In this document: positions 46,268 through 56,348 of the stretch, piece after piece
Numbering within the stretch: position 1 is the stretch's first letter
Layout: every line of letters starts with the position of its first letter
Assembly: GCA_950295325.1 (NCBI GenBank)
Contig: OX485806.1
Span: 36,518,001 to 36,582,000, forward strand
Reading direction: 5' to 3'
Length of the DNA: 64,000 nucleotides
From: Polytrichum commune
Lineage: Eukaryota; Streptophyta; Polytrichopsida; Polytrichales; Polytrichaceae
Notes under the pieces: model-generated
Database searches by the model: none
What the model saw: only the letters and a program-made list of their open reading frames with translations
What the model was told of the DNA's origin: nothing
Translations under genes and position numbers: made by a program

Positions 46268-49200
46268 CTACAATGCATGTAACGGCTCCTCCATGAGCTC
46301 TGGACGACTGCCACTAGCATCCGTGACAGCCTCTTGTGCAATCAATGATACTTCTGCAAATGTGTCCACGGGCATTACTACAGCCGTGTCGACAACTGGA
46401 GATGACCCGACCACTTCAAGGTCCTCCCCCAAATTGCGAGTTGCGGCAAGCGAGGGCATCGGAGAAGGTGTCACCGACTCTAGCCAGTCCAAATCCAATT
46501 GACTTGGCAAGTCCTGCAACGATCTCTCTTCAGTCATAGGTATATGCCATGCACGTCCAACATTCACGCCTGGATCTGTGGAGGGGGAGTTCCGCGCGTT
46601 CTGTCCAGAATCAGAATCCACTAGGGGGTGCGCAACTTCCGCAGCTTGTGTTGTGCCGTGGGTGCAAACGTTGTCGGAGTTGCTGACATTCGTAACCTCG
46701 ACCTCACGAACATCCGCATCCACTTCGCGTTGGGCAGCTTTTGGAGGATGTACTTCCCACTGTTCACAACGTTCTTTGCTGACATTTTCTGCAACGGCCC
46801 TCATGTCATACAAAAACTCCGCTGGTTCCGGCACAGGGACCATAACATCTGTGAAACAATACACACATGGGCACTGTTATAATCGGCCCATCCTCCATGG
46901 ACTTGTTACGGACAATGCATCATGTTACGACTGAAAGGGCACAATGTTACCTGGGTTGGCAAGGACATATCCAATGTCCATGTCCTCTCAAATTTGCAAC
47001 CACCGTTCGTAACGTGCAAGTGAGGGTGCAGGCTCACTGGGAGGATCCCGAATCACCCAGGCTTGGATCCACATCTGCTTGTCATGGTTCGCCATATCTT
47101 GAACAACTCTAAACTGAGTTGCGTTGCACCAATGCTGCAACTCTGCCCACCATTGACGACTGGGATTTCTTAAATCCCTCCAAGCACCTTCTACATCAGC
47201 AACCCACTGTTGTTGCGAGTCCACTGGCCGGGCCCCCGCATACAACACGAAGCCTTCTTCTTTCAAGTACGACTTGGCCTGTTGCCACGTATGTGGGCCT
47301 TCTCCATCAGATTCTTGCGTGACCTTCAGCCATTTCGTGATGTTGGCTCCAGTGAGGCCATTCTGAGGGTGTAACAGTGCAGGCGGCAAGAGGCTGTAAT
47401 ACTTAAGAAAACATTGAAGCAACAGGACGGACCAAGGCACCGGGTACACCCGCTTCACCTGGGTTTGTTGCAATACGACCTCGTGCGCATCCCAACCCTC
47501 CACAGCTGAATGAGACAAAGAGTATGTGGGAATGAAGTTGACGCATAGAGGATTGGCAAGGAAAGATGAATAGAAAGGGTGCCATCCCCAAGTTGTTTGT
47601 AACAAGCGCGGGTAATGCTCGTCATCCCACTGTTTCATGGCTTTGGCAATGACTTCGCTAACCTTCTTTTGGCGGTTGTCCTCCCATTCCTTTCGTTCCT
47701 TCACCACATCCCGCATGACAAAGATGTGTTGAACGTAAGTGGTTAGAGCCTGAATCTCAACGTCCACAGTGGTGGCGGCATCATCTATCTTGTTGACGAC
47801 CCCCACCACAGCCTGCGTGATTGGCGGTGTAACTCCTGCTTTGGCCTGCATCCACAAATACAGGTGTTGTTACGACGACAGTAACATCCCTGAACACATG
47901 TTACGACTTCAACAACACCTATTTAACCATGTTACGTGACCAAACAGACAGTATATGCATAATATATGAAATTTCAAAGAATTTCAAAGAACTTCAAGGA
48001 GAGCACGGAGGCATGGAAAGAACATATAGTCATTACCTGATGTGATGCAGAATGAAATTTGCCGTATGCAGCAAACAACCTGTCCATGAAATTCCGTGCG
48101 GATTTCCATTCCTGAATCTGAGCCTCGAAGTCTTCATATTTGCCGCGCTCCAAATCAAACTGCAGCAACCCACAAGAAATCAAATAAAACAAGGGAGGGG
48201 TTGGATTGAGGGCCTCAAAGGTGGTTTTGGGACGTCCATTGTCACGGTCCCGCATGCTGCACTTGCGGCTCTGAGGTAGAATGCTTGACGCTCCTTTCGA
48301 AGGCCCAACGCCAAATCCTGCTCGTCTCTTGGGGTCTCAGGTGTAACAGGTGGCGGTGGCGGATCGGGCTGGACATGCGGATGCGAAGAGGGTGAAGCAG
48401 GTGGGGGCGGCGCAGGCTCTTCGTGCGGCACATCCACGGGAGGCGCCAAAATGGCAACCCTCTCTGGCAAGGGGTTGCGACTCTGTAGCGGTGTAACTCG
48501 AATGGGGTGGGGTGGAGGTACCGAAAAGCCACCAGCCGAGGGTTGTGGAGGTCGTGGATGGTTTGGTGGGCGTTGATCTCCACCAACACTTTGTTTTCGA
48601 TGCTTGGCTCTGAACTGTCGGCTCGAATAGGAGGGGCGGTGGCTGGCGTCCATTTCCGAATGCCTCCGCTTGTTCGGCCAGGGAGGGGGAGGGGGCGCTT
48701 GAACCTCATCGATGTCGTCATCGGGAATGTCCACATAAGCAGGAGGCACGGGCGGGGCAGATTTTTGCCTGGGAGGGACTGCCGCTTTGCTCCGTGCTTG
48801 CGGCCGCATTTGTTGAGGGCTAAAATCTGTGCTTCGTGCGGGTTGGGCCGCCAAGGTCTCCACAGTCGCCTCCATAAACCAACGCTCTTGCACGCGTGCT
48901 CCGGGGGGGGGGGTTTGTGACATTGAGGAGCTCATGGTTTAGACTAAACCAAACCTCTTTGTCTTGCAGGTTGTCCCACACATCACCGCGCTGCAAAGCC
49001 AATTTAAGATCCTTCCCCTGTTTTGTTGTCTTCAAATTTGGATACACATGGAGTTGCCACTTTAACCCTCTAGAGTTCACTGGTCCACAGGGGCAGCCTC
49101 CACACCGGTGATCTGTCAGCCGCAGTTTACTTGGAAAGGATCCTCTGCAATACAGGCACACCCAATCGTCCTTGGCCTTGTGTTCATTCCGAATGCGGTT

Positions 49201-49305
49201 GCGAGTACACTCCAACTTCAACTCGATGTAGACATGGCGCCTAACGTGTTGCTCCACCCACCCCGCCAAATCCTTGTTCACGTAGTAGACCACCTCGTCG
49301 TCCAT
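46268..49305 (-). pseudogene. Second MULE gene, unknown function, four exons
   Basis: I do not recognise this gene. On the minus strand the exons are 49305-48246, 48159-48037, 47845-46951 and 46848-46268; all three introns (86, 191 and 102 bp) are GT-AG and in phase. The product is about 885 residues. Residues ~45-75 hold a zinc-finger-like CLYC...DHRCGGC pattern. Pro-rich, Arg-containing sequence follows (from PPPGARVQERW to PPPPPVTPETPRDEQ). Exon 2 is helical (FDLERGKYEDFEAQIQEW). Exon 3 is Trp-rich, with TTWGWHPFYSSFL and SRQWWAELQHW. Exon 4 is acidic. Two faults exist: an 11-G run (48903-48913) with one base too many for the frame, and a TGA at 46988-46990 near the end of exon 3. Its position, convergent with the transposase, matches mudrB of MuDR, but I see no sequence similarity to state. 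A captured host gene is the alternative. Confidence 0.75.
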
Positions 49306-49769
49306 ATCCTACAAACGGCACTGTGAGTCTATGGCCAGGAACAAGGCACTCAGAGGCCCAAAGAAGAATGAGGAAGGATTAGGGTTTGCGGCACATGGAA
49401 TATGGCGCAAGATGCCCTGATGCGGGTCGCCGAAGCCCTCCAAAGGAGGGCATGCACCAACCGCCATACTCAGACACTGTCTGCAAGCACATTCACCTAC
49501 ACACCCTAAACCCTAATGTCTGAAACTAGATGAATTGAACTGAAGTGAGTAGAACACATGGACCTCAAAAACCAGAAACCCCAAAACATAAGAGAAGTAT
49601 GTGGCCTCCCATGAGTGAGGAGGAAACCGGGAAAAAAAAGGCCGCGAATCCAGCGGAATTTGCTTCCATGTTACAAGCGTGCACGATTGTGAGATGGAAC
49701 ACACCTGTTGTAACCACCTTGTGCGGTGTGGTCGTGCGACGGCCAAGCGCGTTCGCCAAAATGCAGGGG
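49306..49769 (-). promoter_or_regulatory. Upstream region of the second MULE gene, with telobox
   Basis: CCCTAAACCCTAA at 49504-49516 is a telobox, about 200 bp before the ATG of the second gene. GGATTAGGGTTTG near 49377 is a related copy. CATGTTAC also occurs near 49668. The Ty3/gypsy element inserted about 460 bp upstream of the ATG and may separate the gene from its distal promoter and the right TIR. Confidence 0.45.
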
Positions 49770-50470
49770 TGTGAGCCCAAAAGGGTGCCCACATTTAGTC
49801 TTAGACCCTTGAAACGTTAGTTGATGCACTTTGAAGTAGCATGTTACTTCACAAAAATATAAAAAGAGTGAAATGTTAGTCTTAGAAGTACCATGTTGTA
49901 AGAGGCTAGGATGTGAGTTGTTATTGTGTTTTTACCTTCGGAAGGATTTGAGTGAATGAGGATAGGTAAGGAGAACTTGGATTGAGTAGTTAGTGAGTAG
50001 GCTAGTACAAATGGATGGAGACAACCAAAGTGACTCAAGAGGCAAGTGCATTCGAATTGGGATGAATGGAGGATCACATGGAGCGCACAAGTGGACCACC
50101 TCATCATGGCCACTTAATGGGGAAGGCCCAAGGAAGAATGCAAGGTGGAGGATAAGCAAATTCTCAAAGCACCAATCAAATCACGAGTTAAGCATCGTGG
50201 TTTGAATTAAGTGGTGAGCGACGATTTGGGAAAGTAAGGGGAGAAAGTTATGGCGGCGGAAAGCGAAGGAGGCTAAGTTTGGGTTGAAGCATCCCAAGTT
50301 TGGTAAAGTGTGGTAGGTAGAAAGCCAAGGCTAGTTAAATGTTCGAATTAGGATCCTTGTTGATCATTTGAGGGAGGAAGGCTTAGAAGATAGGATTGGC
50401 GCCTACTAAGTAGGAGGAAATCTCAAGGGCTTATCGTGAGCCTTGAGGGTGCTCACCCCCTCAAGCTTAC

Positions 50471-50478
50471 TATATAAT
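50471..50478 (+). promoter_or_regulatory. LTR TATA box
   Basis: TATATAAT in the sequence CTTACTATATAATCCCTC, about 700 bp into the LTR, followed by a CT-rich stretch. The matching copy in the 3' LTR is at 59649-59656. Confidence 0.6.
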
Positions 50479-50983
50479 CCCTCATTCTTCCCTCACTCAT
50501 CCTCTCTTTCCTTTGTGCTCCAAGGCACCCCACGAGTTATAAGTGTGGGTGTGGGAAGCCATATTGGAGCACATGTGTGTGCTTAGTTTTTAGTTTGAGA
50601 GCCAAGGCTTGTTAGCCTTGAAGAGGGCTTGACCTCTTGGTAGAATTAGTGTTGACGTGAAGGATTTTAAAGTTAATTCATGATTCCAATTTGTGGTACT
50701 TAAAGTTCATGTTTTGAATACACGTGGTTGCAAGTTCCATGTTTAAGAGTTGAGCACTTGATGTTGTGATGAGTGCAAAAATATACTTGTGTGGATTAGT
50801 TAGTCTTAGTGAAGTTAGGAAATTCTCTCTCCCCCTCTCCTCTCTAGGATTTTAGGATTTTAGGATTAGAGAAGAATTGTGTGATTAGAAAGGGGTTGTT
50901 AGTAGAATTAGGGAAATTAGGTAGGAAGATTAGTTAAGGGCTTGAATAATTAGTGAGGTAGTTGGGGATTACAACTACAAAGT

Positions 50984-51370
50984 TGTGGGTTCATGAAGGA
51001 GCTGGGTTTGTTTAGTTAGAAAGTAAAGAGCTGGGTTTATGAAGGACCTGGGTTTGTTTAGTTAGAAGCTAAGGAGCTGGGTTCATGAAGGAGCTGGGTT
51101 TATGAAGGAGCTGGGTTTGTTTAGTTAGAAAGTAAAGAGCTGGGTTTATGAAGGACCTGGGTTTGTTTAGTTAGAAGCTAAGGAGCTGGGTTCATGAAGG
51201 AGCTGGGTTTATGAAGGAGCTGGGTTTGTTTAGTTAGAAGCTAAGAAGCTGGGTTTATGAAGGACCTGGGTTCATGAAGGACCTGGGTTTGTTTAGTTAG
51301 AAGCTAAGGAGCTGGGTTTATGAAGGAGCTAGGTTTATGTAATTAGAAAGTAAAGAGATGGGTTCATGAA
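50984..51370 (+). repeat. Tandem repeats inside the LTR
   Basis: Units of GAGCTGGGTTTATGAAGGA and 'cctgggtttgtttagttagaagctaag' alternate about eight times in the 3' part of the LTR. The same array is at 60162-60548 in the other LTR. Confidence 0.9.
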
Positions 51371-51737
51371 GGAGCTTAGTAGATAGCCTACCTAATTAGC
51401 TCATAGACAAGTAGTTAGTTACATTATGCTAGTTAGTGTTATGTGTGGCTTTCACAAGTAAATGTATTTGAGATTGACTATAGAGAATAGTGTTTTTTTT
51501 AACACTTGCATCCTCTCTTTAAAAATAAACCACGTGCACAACTTAATGGAGAATGTGGAGCACTCTCGCGATGGCAAGACAAAGGAAGCAAAGACCAAAG
51601 TTAAATCCAAGACCACTTGAAGGGTGAACCTTGTACTATGGACTCATCCAAGTCCAAATCCAATACCGCGGAGGAATGTGAGCCCAAACCCACTACTCGG
51701 ACTACGGACGCTTAAGGGTGGGGGGTTTGGCCTCACA

Positions 51738-52949
51738 TAATTGGTGCGTCCGCCGGGAGCGAAGCGGAAGGTAGTTACAAGACTTGGAGGCGACTAGGAG
51801 ACTTGGAGGCAACTAGGAAAAATTGGAGACACAAACTTGAGAGAAGGGAAGGAGCACCCGAAACTCGGTAAGTATTCTCTCTTTGGGTTACATTTGAATT
51901 CATTGTATTTCAACTATTCCTTGGAATGAATTGCATTGTCAATTACGCAAATTCATTTTTGAGGAAGGAGCGCGGCGAAGGTACGTCCTCAACCTTTTTG
52001 GAGATTTGCTAAGAACTTAAAAGGAACCTATAACCGAGTAGCTCATTAAAACATTAGAGGGTAAATTCACCTTAGGACATTGAACTTTGACACTCACCTC
52101 GGGGTGAGTCTCAAAGTTTTGGGAGTTGTCATTTCATGCTCTAGATTAAATTAATATTTCACAAAGTTTATGGTGTTGTTACATTGAGTCACGATTGAGG
52201 GGAGTGCTAACTCACAGGGGGATGCGATTGCTCAAGGTATGTTTATTTCTTCAAAGTGAACTCATTAACTAATTAAGGAATGCCTTTTATACTCGTGATT
52301 GTTGTTATCCGTTGTAGAGGGTAATTCCCGAATTGTGGATGGTGTGAGAAGTTAAAGGGTGAAGCCTCGATTTTTAACATAATCTACTCGGAAGGTCACC
52401 CCCTCACAATCGGTATTGTGGTGAGTGTTAATTTGCGGGAAGGTGCGGAGGTGATGCTCCGACTTAACCAAAAAATTAACATGAACATGCCTATCCCCTA
52501 TTGGGATTCTTTCACCTAAGTGGGCTTGCAGGTTCTTTTCCTCACCTCCTAAAAAAATTATAACCACACCAAGACAAGTGAAAATATTAAGAGGGGAATT
52601 GCTAGGATTATGTGTGGTCAAGTGAGGGTCGATCGATTCTTATGGAATGCAAGGTAGGACTCGCTCACAAAAACCAAGTTTGATAGTAGGACTAGAGAAA
52701 TCTACTTGAAAGAGGCGGTCCTCTAAAATCAGTGATAGATTAGAACAAGATAATGTTAAAATAGAGAGTTGTTTGAACGTCGAACCTAGGACTAGGTCAA
52801 TTCTAGACACCTTAGAACTTGAAGCTCAACTTGAAGAGGAGATCACTCCCTCCAAATTGAGTGGTGAAACTTCTTCGGAAAATTACACACTTAGAAAAGA
52901 ATTCCCGGTAGAAGTTGATAGGGGATTGTTGAATAGTTCACCGGTCACC
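51738..52949 (+). other. Retrotransposon leader with candidate primer-binding site
   Basis: Four bases after the LTR, TGGTGCGTCCGCCGGGAG (51742-51759) starts with the TGG expected to pair with a tRNA CCA end; an acceptor stem of GCGTCCG type is implied, but I cannot name the tRNA. The rest of the ~1.2 kb leader has no supported ORF. Confidence 0.6.
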
Positions 52950-55900
52950 ATGGCCGAGGAACGGGGGATGGATCCACCACCCATACCCCCAATTCCGCCC
53001 ATACCTCCTATACCTCCAATAGACCCATTGGTTAGGCCAAGAGGCCTACCAATTGTGGTTCCACAAAATTTAGCGGCGATGGATATGCCATCTCATCTCC
53101 CTAAATTTTATGGGACCAAGGATGAGGACCCCTCTCGGCACATGGAACGGTATATCGAACGGTTGGCTAGCTTCCTCATAACCGACCCGGGTTATTGGTT
53201 AGTGTGGTTTCCTACCACTCTAGAGGGGGAAGCCTATGAATGGTATCGGGATCATGCCGAGGGACATTTTAGGGGATGGGAACAATTACAAAGGGAGTTT
53301 CTTAACGAATTTAGGCCGGAAGTGGGTCAAAGTACCGCATTAAGGGCATTGTCGTCATTGAAGCAAGGAAGGGAGGAAGAAATTTCGGCTTACATTAGGA
53401 GGTTTGATTTAGTGTGCACTAGATTTGTGGGTACCATGCACAACGACGACACGCTAAAGCAATTTTTCATTCAAGGGTTTTTTAAGTCCGGAACTATTAG
53501 GGGTGTTCTAGAAAGGAATCCCTTGACCTTGGCGGATGCCAAGCGTGCGGCTAGAGATATTGAAAACTTGGATAAAGATCACGAAAGGCTATGGAGAAGG
53601 GAGGATGAATTGATCCCACAATTCATCCCCATACGCCCTAGGGTGGTAGCGGTAGAACCCGCTAAGTATGAGAACCAAATTCCATATGCCATTGTGGACA
53701 CCGGTCCCCGACCTTTAGCGGTTAGGGAACCGGCACCTCTTTTGGCACTACCGGCCCCTAGAACGGATCCACACTTGGAGGAGGTTGAGAGAAGACTAGG
53801 TGCTAGCCAACTAGGATTCCAAGAGGCTATGATAAAACAAATGCAAAGCCTCACGGATCAAATGTCATTAATGATCCGGAGTCAACAACCGGGGCCTCCA
53901 CCCCCGGTTGAGTCGGGTAGGCATTCTTCCGGATTATGGTGTGTCCAATGTGGCCAACCGGGCCACACGCGTCAATTTTGTAGAAGTGGACAAAACCGTG
54001 ACCAAAGAGGAAACGGTAACCCACCTCAACAAAATCAACGAGGTCAAGCGCCACCTCACTATGGAAATGGAAGCAATAGAGGACCACAACCTAGAGGGCA
54101 AGGTGGCCAAAATTTAGAGAAGAAGGAATTTCATCCCTTTTGTGGAAGGTGGCACGCTCAAGGACAATGTTGGTCCGAAGGTCAAGAGTTTAATTGTAGC
54201 AATTGTGGAGGAAGTCATCCCTCGGATACGTGTCGCCAACCGGACAAAATAATTAATGTCCCTTACCCGGTGGCTAATCCACAACAACAAGCAAGGGATA
54301 ATATGCGAGGTGCTAGGCCACAAGGAGTACCGGCCAATGAACTTAGGCCACCTAACTTATACTATGACCATAGTAATGCTAGGCAAACTTTTCATCCACC
54401 GGCGGGCTTGCAAACTACAACCGGTTACATTCCAATACAAAATAGACAAGGAGTTCCACCTAATGGTAGTAACGGGAGACAAGCGCCTCCAACGGATCCG
54501 GGACCATCTAACTCCCAAGATGTTAGGTTCATGGATGGAGTGTTGGAGGCCACATGTGATGACATGCTTCCTCTCCCAACGAGAATTGGAGAGGAGCAAA
54601 GTCAATGGCCTCCTCACACCAATGCTATTACATATGAGTTAGTGAAGGGTAAGGGTGTGGTTGAAGAAGCACCTGCACTAGCGGTAACTACTAGGGCTAG
54701 GAGAGGGGATGCCCCGTTGGAGGTAGGAATAGGAGAGCAAGGAAATTACTCTTCGGATGAAGAGATTAATCTCTCCGAGTTGGATAGGGTAGCTAGAAGA
54801 GCTACTAAGGATGTGGAGAGGGAAAATATAATTTTACAAGATAGGGAGAGGACTAATGCGGTACATGACTTGGATAATAGCGATGTGGGTGAATGGGAAG
54901 GACCGGGGGTTCCCGTAGACGAATTCGACGTAGTGGGTAATTCTAAGGTGGAAAGATCTACCGGGTACGACTTGTGGGCGGACCTTAGTACACTCAAGGC
55001 GGATATTACTTTCGGCCAACTATTGGAAATTTCACCCACGGCAAGGAAAACATTAAAGGAGGGAATGCCGGTACACAAGAGGATGAGGAAGGTGAAAGCT
55101 AAAATAGCCGCTAGGATCCAATCACAAGGTGGAAGAGACGTGAAAGCTATAGAAATAGAAGTTGTTATAGTAGATAAGGTGGTTCCTAATGTGCTAGTCG
55201 ACGGAGGGAGTAGTCTAAATATACTACCGGAGGATACTATGAAAAAATTGGGACTTGGACTCACGGGGCCTTCACCTTTGGTCATAAATATGGCAAATCA
55301 AAGTTCGACTACGCCTTTGGGGATGATCAAGGATTGTAGAATGACTACGGGAGGTGAGGAGTACTTGGTCACCTTCCATGTCATTAAAATGCACTCCAAC
55401 AAGGACACCTTCCCCATTTTGCTAGGTAGGCCTTGGTTGCGGATGGCGAATGCTATGGTCAATTGGGGTGGACCTAAACCATCCATCACTTATGGTCCGG
55501 AGGGTAATAGGGTCATAGTGTCCATTGGTTCATTAGAAGGATGGATGAAGAAGGAGATGTATTTGCCATTGGAGAAGGAAATTGATGACTTAAACGAGAA
55601 TGAGATTGGCAAGGCATTGGTGGGAGTCGTCCATCCCGAAGGTCAAAGGGTTGTTATAGATTCGGGCTCGGGAAGTCTAGATCCTAATTTTTACAATTAT
55701 GGGGATAATGGGGATTATGCCCAATGGCTAAGGGAGTACCCCGAGTCCGAGGTTGATGTAATGGTTACATTTCACCAAGTAGGCTTAGGGAGTGAATTTC
55801 CTAGTGTTAGTTTAGGAGAGGGCTCATTGTTGGAGCCATGTGAGGTGCTCACCGAGGAAGAGTGGGTTAGCGGTGGGTTAACACCTTGGGTAGATGACGT

Positions 55901-56348
55901 GGAAGAGGGTGAGGTTAGTTTAATTCATGTAGATGGGACTCAAGAGGAGGATGTGATTATTGAGTCATCGAAATTGGAGGAGCCTTTACATTTCAAGACC
56001 ACGTCTACGGGGATAGTTGTAGGTCAAGATGTCAAAGATTACCCCAATGTGCCTTCCGATTGGTATCGGAACAAAGAGGAACAAGCACATGTGTCGGAAG
56101 CGGATTGGCGGTACGTGGATGTGAAATTAAAGAATGGAAAAACCCGACAAATGAAGATGGGCTCCAAATTGGGGGAGAAAGAGGTTAGGGAGTATAGCAA
56201 TTTGGTGGATGAGTTTAGTGATACTTTTGCATGGTCCTACGATGAGCTTAAGGGAATTCCTAGGGAAATGGTAGAGCACCGGATTCCTTTAATTCCGGGG
56301 GCGAGGCCAATTAGACAAAAGGAGAGGAGGATGAATCCTCAATTGTAA
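52950..56348 (+). CDS. Ty3/gypsy Gag-protease and start of reverse transcriptase
   Basis: This 1,132-residue open frame is the first part of the polyprotein. Gag occupies the N-terminal half. It starts at MAEERGMDPP with a repeated Pro-Ile stretch, then a retrotransposon Gag core with WYRDHAEGHFRGWEQLQREF. A CCHC zinc knuckle follows (C331, C334, H339, C344), with further Cys/His pairs behind it. The aspartic protease active site is D751 in VLVDGGSSLNILP, with a downstream ILLGRPWLR flap-side motif near residue 825. The frame stays open upstream to 52773 without an ATG; ATG 52950 is preferred because of its CACCATGG context. The frame ends at TAA 56346-56348, inside the N-terminal part of reverse transcriptase (after IPREMVEHRIPL), not at a normal Gag/Pol border. 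Confidence 0.93.
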   Translation: MAEERGMDPPPIPPIPPIPPIPPIDPLVRPRGLPIVVPQNLAAMDMPSHLPKFYGTKDEDPSRHMERYIERLASFLITDPGYWLVWFPTTLEGEAYEWYRDHAEGHFRGWEQLQREFLNEFRPEVGQSTALRALSSLKQGREEEISAYIRRFDLVCTRFVGTMHNDDTLKQFFIQGFFKSGTIRGVLERNPLTLADAKRAARDIENLDKDHERLWRREDELIPQFIPIRPRVVAVEPAKYENQIPYAIVDTGPRPLAVREPAPLLALPAPRTDPHLEEVERRLGASQLGFQEAMIKQMQSLTDQMSLMIRSQQPGPPPPVESGRHSSGLWCVQCGQPGHTRQFCRSGQNRDQRGNGNPPQQNQRGQAPPHYGNGSNRGPQPRGQGGQNLEKKEFHPFCGRWHAQGQCWSEGQEFNCSNCGGSHPSDTCRQPDKIINVPYPVANPQQQARDNMRGARPQGVPANELRPPNLYYDHSNARQTFHPPAGLQTTTGYIPIQNRQGVPPNGSNGRQAPPTDPGPSNSQDVRFMDGVLEATCDDMLPLPTRIGEEQSQWPPHTNAITYELVKGKGVVEEAPALAVTTRARRGDAPLEVGIGEQGNYSSDEEINLSELDRVARRATKDVERENIILQDRERTNAVHDLDNSDVGEWEGPGVPVDEFDVVGNSKVERSTGYDLWADLSTLKADITFGQLLEISPTARKTLKEGMPVHKRMRKVKAKIAARIQSQGGRDVKAIEIEVVIVDKVVPNVLVDGGSSLNILPEDTMKKLGLGLTGPSPLVINMANQSSTTPLGMIKDCRMTTGGEEYLVTFHVIKMHSNKDTFPILLGRPWLRMANAMVNWGGPKPSITYGPEGNRVIVSIGSLEGWMKKEMYLPLEKEIDDLNENEIGKALVGVVHPEGQRVVIDSGSGSLDPNFYNYGDNGDYAQWLREYPESEVDVMVTFHQVGLGSEFPSVSLGEGSLLEPCEVLTEEEWVSGGLTPWVDDVEEGEVSLIHVDGTQEEDVIIESSKLEEPLHFKTTSTGIVVGQDVKDYPNVPSDWYRNKEEQAHVSEADWRYVDVKLKNGKTRQMKMGSKLGEKEVREYSNLVDEFSDTFAWSYDELKGIPREMVEHRIPLIPGARPIRQKERRMNPQL

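Larger units (their letters stand above)
49770..51737 (+). repeat. Ty3/gypsy 5' LTR
   Basis: Starts TGTGAGCCCAAAAGG and ends GGTTTGGCCTCACA, 1,968 bp. A TATATAAT box lies at 50471-50478, just after pyrimidine-rich and CCTTGAGGG-type inverted phrases, and would drive the genomic RNA. Small open frames inside it also occur in the other LTR and are not genes. Confidence 0.96.

Noticed and set aside
49504-49516. Interstitial telomere repeat
   Set aside because: Only two telomeric units are present in a promoter position, so telobox is the better description.
49844-50205. Small ORFs repeated identically at 59022-59383
   Set aside because: They lie inside the two LTRs and have no domain; duplication reflects the LTR pair.
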